Below, piece by piece: positions 43,873 through 53,100 of a stretch of DNA of 64,000 bases. Made by a program: the position numbers and the translations under genes. Below the pieces are notes generated by a model that saw nothing but the letters and a program-made list of their open reading frames with translations, did no database searches and was not told the origin of the DNA. Source of the DNA: Durusdinium trenchii (Eukaryota > Sar > Dinophyceae > Suessiales > Symbiodiniaceae); contig CAXAMN010021284.1 of assembly GCA_963970005.1 (NCBI GenBank), positions 892,711 to 956,710 on the forward strand, in the 5' to 3' direction. Each line of letters opens with the position of its first letter. The first letter of the stretch is position 1.

Positions 43873-44489
43873 CAACCTGGCAAGGTGCACGATCGTCCGA
43901 TCACCCTTCCACTTTCACAATATACATATCCCTTACTTGATGGACTTCACATGATGTGACTTCTTGGTTTTGGCTCTGTGCCATTGGGAGATGTGACTTT
44001 ACACCGCCTGATGTGAGTTAAACCCGGCGCTAGTAAGGGAGTGTTGTACTCGTACCCACAGTGATGCTTTTCTTCAGGGCCATTGAGCAGAAGAGCGCGA
44101 TTGTCGTCCAACTTTTGAGATCTGCTCTTGAAACATATATGAAGACAGCACGTAGCGTCTTGATGTTCACCAGACCATTTGGTGTTATAACATATCAACC
44201 ACCGTTCCACAGGGTCAAAGACAGAAGAAGAAGAAGAACACATTGTTTTCAGGACCACAGTAGACATTCTAGGTGCTGATAAAGAAATGTCCGAAGACTT
44301 GAAGTACAAGGAGTTTCAATATATAGATTGCATTTTAGACCCGACATGAATGATCCAGCACCCAACTCTAGCTAGAAACTGCTCACCAGAAGGGTCTGTG
44401 TTTTCAGAAGTCCTTTCGGCTTTCAGAATTCCTAACATCGACGATTCGTCGAGAAACACATACAGGTCCTTTCCTCCCGTCTGGCACCG

Positions 44490-45130
44490 AACCGGGTGAG
44501 CGGTTCCACCGTTGGAAGCGGCGTGCGGGAAGGCGATGGAGAAGGAGTTCGGGACGCCCAAGGATGGATGCCGGAAACTGGTTGGATGTACGTCTTGTTG
44601 TTCTTTTGGGTTGGGCAAATGCGGCAAGAACGTGGCTGGATGGTTGTGTGTTGTTGAAGAACGTGAATCAAGGCACGCAGGCAGTCCTTTGTGCCTTTCT
44701 GATAACCAGTTTCACACACGATTCAAACTTGCACCATTCAATCCATGTGACTGTGGGTCAAAAACCAGCAGAAGTTGGTTGACCTAGCTGCATGCCTACA
44801 TGGTGTTGGACTCCAGGTTTTGACCCATCCCCATATTAGACTCACAAATTAAGACGGTCAAGAAGAGCATTGGGGGCTCCCAGCAATGAAGAAGGATCTG
44901 TAGCTAGGGCAAACCCCAAGGACCCCTGTTTCAGAGCCCCCAAAACAATTGCTTTTGGACATTTTGCTGTTGATGGCAAAGTTCTCAGAGAGAGAGAGAG
45001 GGAGTCGCAGCAAATGAATGGAATGCACGGGGATGTAGGCTTTTTGAGCCAGAGCAATCCCAAAGAGCTTGTGAAGTTGGTGATTCTTGTGATTCGGTGG
45101 GCCGCCAAGAAGTGCTTCGACCACCATTGA
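44490..45130 (+). CDS. Two weak exon-like segments, unknown
   Basis: Near 44510-44585 a frame reads LEAACGKAMEKEFGTPKDGC. At 44870-45130 an 86-codon frame reads ANPKDPCFRAPKTIAFGHFA, later GDVGFLSQSNPKELVKLVIL, and ends AAKKCFDHH with TGA. It begins at TTG, so an acceptor is needed upstream. No motif. Confidence 0.25.
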
Positions 45131-46182
45131 AAAGGGAGATATCTACTTGAAGTGTTTTGGGAGTGAACACGCGCCCAGTGTGGGGCCCGTGCTTGGTGAG
45201 AGTCTGTTGATCAAAGCGGAGTTGGTGTGAAGAGTCGATGAAGGTGGTGATGAAGAGTGGATGAACATTGGGTGAAACGTTTGGTAAAAGAACATGCAGA
45301 AACGCGTCGGTCGTATATTAAGTTGGTGAAAGGTCGTTTTGTGTTTGTATGTTTTGGAATGTATTCCTTTGCATGGTTGTTTAAACGATATAATATCGCG
45401 CATATTAAAGCGCAATGAACACATAATGAAAACAAATGAAAGCATAACGAGCGCAAATTACAACAAAACGAAAGCAACAACAAGCAGGATCTAAACAAAT
45501 GAAAGCCGAATGAAAACACGTGAACATCAATATATACAAACGATGTAATGAGCTCCAGAGGTGAACAACTCAAAAAATTGTGACGTACGCCCCCCCCATT
45601 ATTACGACTCTCTCACATTCGATGAGGTTGGCGTGTCGGCAACAAAACTACATTGACATTTCAGCCAAGTGTGCACCACACAAAGACTTCATAAGTCCGG
45701 CAAATGGTCGGCCCCACCTACCCTAATACCAAAAGACTTCAATTGGATCTAGAGGCAACGGCCTCCACCGATCGACCACCCAGTTGATACCCTCCAGGGT
45801 CCACAAGTTCCGCTTGAGTTCCGCCGCACGAATTAGGGTGTGGCCCTTGCAGCCGACGGACCTCACCCCACGCTTTGAGGACGGTGTTGGGCCGCACCGG
45901 ACGGACAGAAACAGCAGCACCGTTCGATGTGTTCACCGGACGGAAAGAGTCTGTCCAGGTAAGGCATGGAGTGGTGAAGACCAGGAATCCGTTGAAGAAG
46001 TATGAGGAATCAGTACAAATCTCAGGGAATGTTGAAGAACCTATTGTTTGGCCACCTCATGTTTCATTCAAAAACAGCGTCACTGACCAAAAGGCACGGG
46101 AAGTGCCTCTTGCCTGTTGTACCGGTCGTTTGCGTTGGGAAGTGATGGGAACATTTCTTTGCACCCCATCACTTTTTCTTAC

Positions 46183-46278
46183 CCCAGACACTCCATGGGA
46201 CTGCCATATATGCCTACATTGACCCCCAAAACCACCCCAACTGATCGGCATATATGGCAGTCCCATGGAGTGTTTGGG
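46183..46278. mobile_element. Palindromic MITE-like element, copy B, with TAC duplication
   Basis: Two 32-bp arms, 46183-46214 and 46247-46278, are reverse complements with a single mismatch; they begin CCCAGACACTCCATGGGACT. The arms are directly flanked by TAC on both sides (46180-46182 and 46279-46281), as for a 3-bp target-site duplication. The 32-bp loop is homologous to that of copy A. This is the best-preserved copy and defines the family ends. Confidence 0.85.
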
Positions 46279-47969
46279 TACTGTGGAATGGGGGAAGTCA
46301 ATGCAACATACTCTGATCCTTGGATTTTTGTTGCCCACTCCTCAGAAAGAAACTGCCATCGCTCCCACCTGTAGCCAGGCAGTTGCTGGCTGTGCCTTGA
46401 CAGAAATATTCTCGAAGCTGGGTCGGTTCAGAGAAGATCGGAGATAACGGCGGGACGTACGGACACGCCGATGCCGAACAAGGGAGGCTTAGGTTGCAGA
46501 GTCTTGGGCCCCAGTCTTGGGCTCTAGGTTCTTGCTTTGATAACATGTTTTGCGCCGCACCATGCACATCCGAAACATGCTAACAGCACGACCCCTTTGA
46601 GTAAGAAGATGTAAGAAGCAAGATCGCCTGCACTGCGCAGACATTCTTTTACGCACTACGCACATTTGGTGGGTGTGTGTTTTTTTTTTGCATCAACACG
46701 CAGTTGCACACAAACACGGTTCATACTTTTTCGATCTTTTTCGGTTGATGGTTGTTCCATGTTGTTCCATGGGTTCTATGACATGTTTCATCGATTCTTC
46801 CAACCCATCACCAAGTCATCCGGCCGTGTTCCGTGTTTTGTCATGATGTTCGTTGTAGATGCTGGAGAACGTGACGGACCCCAGCCAAAATGTTATTCAA
46901 AGTTTAGTAATTACATGTAATTACAAGCAATACTTCAGATCATTGTCCGCTGGACATGTAAGTCCGTGTCGAAAGCTTCGCGCACCACGTCGTCTCGATC
47001 CGATCAGTCGTCCAGTCGTCCAGTCGCCTGGATCGGGTGGAGACCCGTGACTCTCCACCCTGCTTGCCCCGTACTCTCCGGTAACGACACATGCACGACG
47101 CGCGGACAGCTCACCGCGGACCCGCAGCGAAGCGCAGAAACGAGGCGAGTCCCCCGAGAAAAGACCCTCTCGAGGAGGCTTGGGGCGTCGGACCGAGCAG
47201 TTGGGCGGCCGTTGGGAAGGACCAGTTGGAATGACCAGTTTCTAGATGGTTTAGTAGGCTACTGGGTCTCGCCACATGGCTGCATGAAGGGTAAAGAACA
47301 CCATTATATAGATATATAGATGGTTTAGGCGCTCAGGTGGGGAAGTGCCATCCCAGGACGACCAACCTGGCCGCGGCCAGGTGGGGCAGTCGCCAGCGAG
47401 GAGGTGGGCCGGCATGGGACGGGGGACGCTTCGGACGCCAGGAGCTGCGGGTCGGCGTCCAGCGACCGGTCGGACGACCAGGTCGGACATCGGTTCCATG
47501 AGAAGACTGGTTAGACCGAGGTAGAAAATCTCATCGAGATATGATCAACTCGACAGTCTACAGGTGATGCAGCTAAGCTCTAGAACATCGAGATGGCCCG
47601 TGCCTGGATGGACCATGAAGTTCACATCGAAATCATCCAATGAAACCGACTTCAAAATGTGTTGGTTTCAATCATCGTGTGTGTGTAAGGAAGTTCATCA
47701 TATTCTCAACCTGTTGCTTTCCAATTCACAAGTTTCTTTCCATCAAGCTTTTGATTTTGGATAGGAACATCAATGAACATCATGAAGCTGAAAAAAGACT
47801 GGCCGACTTTGCACACAGAAAACACCAGCACTCCCAAAAAGATGGACAGGTGTTCAGACAGAATCGTGTTCAGACAGAATCTCCTCCCTTTTTTCACTCG
47901 TTTTTTTCACTCTGTAGAATCTAGAAAAGAAACTAGCCACATTGAAGAACTAGCCACACATCATCCACT

Positions 47970-48066
47970 ACCCGACCCTGGCAGCCACCTCAATCGTTCC
48001 ACTAGGAATGTGATAATATATTGATCCACATCACACACTTTGAAGATGTGGCTGCCAGGGTCGGGT
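47970..48066. repeat. 19-bp perfect inverted repeat, 59-nt loop
   Basis: ACCCGACCCTGGCAGCCAC at 47970-47988 is the exact reverse complement of 48048-48066. No relation to the MITE family above is visible. Confidence 0.85.
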
Positions 48067-48872
48067 CCAGTCGTACCGAACCTGAGAAGGGGCGGAGGGT
48101 CGAATGGGTATACTACAGGTAGTATAGGTAGGGTTTGTCCTATTACCTGTAGCAGTCAGTAAACAATTCTCCTCATTTTGAACAAGGCCTGTACTAACCA
48201 TCAGCATCCACTGTTACAGGAATTAGGATAGACCCAAGGTATTGGAGACGAATAGACCCTAGACAGTCGGCATCATGCCTGACCTCCTCCTTTCGAGTGT
48301 TTCATGTTTTAAGTTTGAGCAATACATTGACCGAGTTTCAAGTCATTGTCATGCGTTATTTTTTTCTTTAATGAATCTGGATTATGTACAGAAACACATG
48401 AAAAAAAAAAACAAAAAAAAACACAGAAACACAGAAACACAGACATGAATCTTCTTGATGAATCTTTTGTTTACATTTTTTTCTGTACAGAAGCTTGTTG
48501 TAGCACGTCGTTTTTTCCAGGTACGTCAGTTGCGATTTGAACCTCCAGCATGGGCCATGGGTATATTGTCCTGGTAGACAAACGTTTTAAAACATATACT
48601 AGGTGATGGTTTCGGATATTTATGTTTTCAGCCCTTACTTGTGGATGATTGGGCCCTCTGACTAATATTTTTCAAGTGGATTGAAAACACCAACCAGTAT
48701 ATGTCTTTCGATTTTGATGATCACTAGATGTTGTGGTGGAATCTAGATCCAGCCTTCCGTCAGTGTTGCAGGTGGCAGCAGGCGAGGAAAAACGTCTCGC
48801 GCGGGTTCCATCGTGTGGTGCGTATGTTTGGCACTAGTGAGCCCGTTAACTTGTTACTTGCAGCTTCTTGCT

Positions 48873-48940
48873 CCTAGTAGCAATGGCCTCCACCCTAGTA
48901 GCGATGGCCTCCACCTAGTAGCTTCTTGCTACTAATTCCT
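48873..48940. repeat. 21-bp tandem repeat CCTAGTAGCAATGGCCTCCAC
   Basis: Two full units (48873-48893, 48894-48914; one base differs) and a partial third ending in a CTAGTAGCTTCTTGCTAC hairpin-like word. Shares the core CTAGTAGCGATG and the 21-bp period with the array at 61752. Confidence 0.75.
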
Positions 48941-49166
48941 GTATGAGCCACTTTGAATTGGAAAGCCACTTAGCAATAAAGTATATAACTGCAATGCGGA
49001 ACACTTCTTTTTCAATATGTCCTGTCAACCAACTTCATCCCTGAGTACTACATGCTTTTGAGGTTTAGCAAGGGGATACTCTAGCAAGCGGGTGTTTGCA
49101 TTTTTGCTAGCCTTTGGTAGATCTATGCAGAAGAACATTCAGCCATTTTGGGACCAAAAACGCCCA

Positions 49167-49218
49167 GAGTCAGTCCCCGTGGTCGAGTCGGTCCCCGTGG
49201 TCGAGTCGGTCACCGTGG
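49167..49218. repeat. 18-bp tandem repeat GAGTCGGTCCCCGTGGTC
   Basis: About three copies. In one plus frame (49092-49352, 86 codons) it encodes a VPVVES hexapeptide repeat. The frame has no motif and I do not call it a gene. Confidence 0.7.
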
Positions 49219-49896
49219 ATTCATTTGGTGCTGCTGAAGGCTTCTTGTGTCATGACGCAGAGCGAGAAAACGCCTCTGTCGGATCCTCTAAGCTTTGCTG
49301 CCATTTTGCTGGACTCCTTTTGACCCATGCTTTTCCTTCATCCGTCATGTAGAATCTGAATCAACCCCTCCCAGACCCGCAGACCTCCCAGACTTGGATT
49401 GTACCATGTAAAACCCAAAACCGTAGAATTCTGTATAATGTGGGTTTGTTCATCAATTCATCAAAGTCTACAGTCTACATGACCGCTTTTCCTTTCATAC
49501 ATCTCCCACCAAAACAATCATGTGCCCTACACATCCCCAGACGAGCTGCTTCTCAGGGGTGTTCGGTGTATTTGAGTGTTTGCTCAACACAGCCCTCTAC
49601 GGGTGTTCGCTCAACACATGGTAGTGCTGTGATGTGCTTGTGTTTGCCAAAAAAGAATGCTTAACAACATACATTTGCCTCAGAACCGCTGGCTCAAATC
49701 CCACTGAAACTATGAAACGAGTCGTTTTCCAAAGAATCCCGCAGAATTCCACACAAGACCCACAGAGTTCCACAGAAAACCCTCCTATAGATCCTGCAGA
49801 ACACCTGCATTTGCACAAAGGTTTTGGGGTCACCACTCCCAGCTTCATCGGTTCCTTCCGACATAGCTCATCACAGGAGATGCCTTGGGCTCCCAT

Positions 49897-50007
49897 CGGG
49901 CAGGTGCGTGCCAACGCGGTCGCTGAACGACACGTAGCGGTCACGCGCGACGTTTTTGACGCGGGCCGACGGTCCGTTGTTCGGCCTGAAGACGGCGCTG
50001 TATAGCT
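49897..50007. other. Possible host exon next to the LINE insertion
   Basis: A plus frame reads QVRANAVAERHVAVTRDVFD to a TAG at 50003-50005, and a minus frame reads ARVKNVARDRYVSFSDRVGT. Both look coding. A GT donor (GCGCT|GTATAG) is available at 50000-50001 on the plus strand, and past the LINE a pyrimidine-rich tract ending in GTGCCAG (about 60950-60969) could act as acceptor, so the LINE may sit in an intron. Confidence 0.25.
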
Positions 50008-50024
50008 GTATAGGATTGTATAGG
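50008..50024. repeat. 5' target-site duplication of the LINE
   Basis: GTATAGGATTGTATAGG, identical to 60917-60933. The bases on either side of the two copies differ, so the match ends exactly here. Confidence 0.85.
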
Positions 50025-50188
50025 TAGCCGCCACGGCCCAAAACCGGTAGGCTTAGGGATACGGCTCCCGACGGCCACTGGCCACCTCCGAAGGTGGAGG
50101 TGGTGTCTACCAGGCTACCGCAAACGGTGGCCAGCCTGGTACACTTGTGACCTGTTGTAGGTGTGCATCCGAACTCGTTCGTGCTGCC

Positions 50189-53100
50189 ATGGCTGTGAAA
50201 GCTGCTTTGGATCTTGCTGACCAGATCCTCCACGATCCGCTAAGGACACACCTTCGCGGTGTTTTCTGTGAGCTGCAATCTCCTACATACTTCCCGAAGT
50301 TTGGAGCCAAGCATTGCTGCACAGGTGACGTTATTGTGGTGGAGAAGCAGTTCCTTGAACTTGCTATGCACCTGTTCACACCGGGGGAGGGCTCTGCCTC
50401 CCACTTTGAGCAGGACCCTGTCATCAAGCTGCATGTGTCGGACCTCTCTCAGAGGTCCATGCACTTCACGAAGGGAGTGCAGATCATTTGCGCTGGAACA
50501 CTGGCAAAGAAGGAGGGCACTACAGATGTCTGGTTTGAGGACGCTGCCATGTGCTTCCGCCCTGAGCTGGTTAAAGAGATGCCTTGGTCAGCACTTCACA
50601 TGTACTCCGGCTCCTTCTCAGGTTGGAGCCAGGCCATGGGTTGGATGAGCCGCTCTCAACAGTTCATGATCAAAGGACAAGAAGTTGCTGTCGATTGTGA
50701 TGACTTAGTCATGAAGTTGTGGACGACAAAGCATCAAGCTGTCACTTTGCGGACTCCCATTGAGCCATCCATGGCATGTACCCCGGCCGAATTTGTCGGC
50801 ATTTGTGGCAGGGTCGAAGACCACACCATTCTGAATGCCATCAGAGCACAGTCGAACCTGGTGTTGACCATGAGCCCACCGTGCCAGAGCTGGAGCCGTG
50901 GAGGCAAGCAAGCCGGATTGGATGACGCCAACGGGTACTCCTTTGTAGAGGCTCTTTGTACAGCGGCTGCTTGTCAGCCCAATTTCATTGCGGCCGAATG
51001 TGCAGACGAACTTTTGAAACACCCACATTGGCCTTTGATCAAATCGCTGGCCAGCTGCCTCGGATTTAAGTGTGTATGGTCTCAAGCCACTCCGTATCAT
51101 TCCATCGTTGGGCACCAACGCACGAGATGGTTAGGAGTTTGGGTCCGGGCTGATCATAGGTGCCAGGAGGTTGCTTTCACTTTTCAACCATCCATTGTGC
51201 CTCGGGCTCCATGGGATCACCAAGAACATGAGCTTCGGATCCCAAAAGTCTGGAGCGAGCAACTCCTGCTCAGTCCCTCGGAATGTGAGTTTTACAACCG
51301 GGAGGACCTGTTGCCTCAAACCAAGCGGGCGAGAACCACGACCTCAGGACCACCCCAGGACACCAAGGGGTTATGGGCCAGGGTTTTGGGAGCTTCAGAT
51401 CCTATGCCCACTCTGTGTGCATCATACACGAGACAACACCTGCTTAATGGGGCGCACTTGCAGAACAAAGGCATATTCGCCGTGCTCCAGCATACTTCCG
51501 ATGGATTTCGTTTCTTCCCACCTGGATTGTTCGTGTCCATGTTTGGTGCGGTTGAGTACTTGGTCTTTCCTTCTAAGATTTCTGCTACCTTTCAGGTCCT
51601 TGGCAACGCCATCACCGTCCCTCAGAGTGTGCTTGCTTTGGCTATTGGATTTTTGGCCATCACGGGTGATGCCATTGACCCAATAAAGGTCCTCCGTCAA
51701 GCATGGGCCGACCGGTTGACATCTCGGAACTGCGTCATCTTCCATCTTGATGACTTCGTGCATATTGTGCCACGTGTCGAGCTCAGTCGATGGATTCTGC
51801 CAGGTTCAGTCGAGGCCTCAAGTTCGGACCGCATCCTTTGCCAAGTTTCCATTGGTGACATGTCTTTGCAACAGTCTGTCCATGGCCAGGTCCATGCCGC
51901 TGACTTGTTCCGAACAGTGTTGAAAGGACCAGTTGATCTGTTGCGGCAATGCCAGCTCGTTGACCATGATCTTAACATGCACAATTGTCAACCGGTTCGC
52001 AATTTCGCACAAGCACAGGCCGAGTGGCAGATTTTCGTGCAATACTGCCCCATTGGGACATGCCGTCTCAGTCATGAGAGCCTTCCGCTGCCGTGTACCG
52101 AGGTCATCGAAATTTCTCCGACTATGCCCTTTGAGCCGAAGCCTGTGCCAATCCGCAGCTCATTGCCTATTGGGGATCTGGATGAGTTTACAAGCAGTGA
52201 CTTCTTTCTTCTCGCACAACCCATCATCGAAACACTGCAAGATGATGTGGATGTGCGGTCACAGCAAGTCACCATTGTTGACCAGCAGGCGCAGATTTCT
52301 ACCACGGTTCTATGCTCACGTGGTGATCAACAGCATTGTTTGCACCAGTTCTGCTCCCGTCATCCTGGGCAAGCTTTCTCTCTAGAACATGGACGAGGAT
52401 TGATCATTGCTCTTTTGCAAGAAGTTGAGGAGCCAGACACTTGCCCTATTGTTGCTTTTTCAGCACAGCACCCTGCATCTACGGCCAGGATTGTCCAAGT
52501 CCCGGCGACCACCAGCAGTTCGCAAGAGATCATTATTGATGGTGCACCTACCCGCATTCACCAGATCAATGGGAAGCATGTTAAACACTGCACCATGCTC
52601 TCCCGTGGCGACTTCATTGGATGCATTGCCCAAAGTATTGTTGTGGCAGGGGGACACCACCAATCAAGCGGCACCCCTCCTATCCTTCGCCAGGGATCAA
52701 ACTTTGAAGCCAGGATTGAGTTTATGACCAACACACACGGGTGGCTGGCTTCAGATGAGATGTATGCACATACTCAAACATTGATGTGGATGGGTGCTGG
52801 CATCAGAGCTTCCCCGCCTGTTATGTGGGACCCGCAGAAGGATGCTTTTGATGATGCCTTCTTCGGTGACCCTGTCATATACAACAATGCTATCACATTG
52901 CTTCCTATTTTGGTCCGTTCCCACTGGGGAGCTGCTGAGATCACCAAGCACGGTGAGGGAACAAGCATCACTTTGGTCCAGATACATGCTGACTTCCATG
53001 CTCCGGTGATTGCCATTTTGGCCAGGATGATGGATATCGACCCACAAAGGATTTCGGTGCATGCCACTCCTGAACACTACCAGCCGCACCTCTGTGGTTG

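Larger units (their letters stand above)
46560..49090. other. Gene-poor region with GC-rich patches
   Basis: GC-rich patches at 46970-47230 and 47340-47480 have open frames on both strands (one plus frame reads RRADSSPRTRSEAQKRGESP; one minus frame reads SSDRSLDADPQLLASEASPV). Either could be an exon, but strand cannot be settled. The remainder is AT-richer spacer. Confidence 0.3.

Noticed and set aside
49135..49160. Possible dinoflagellate spliced-leader relic (CAGCCATTTTGG)
   Set aside because: Only about 11 bases match the leader core; the conserved flanks (CCGTA before, CTCAAG after) are missing. A similar partial match on the minus strand at about 61904 is equally short.
50147..50189. 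ORF1 start at GTG 50147 and ORF2 start at GTG 55772
   Set aside because: A nuclear eukaryotic gene is not expected to start at GTG; the first ATGs are 50189 (good context) and 55868. Codons before 55868 may still be translated by read-through, which is reported separately.
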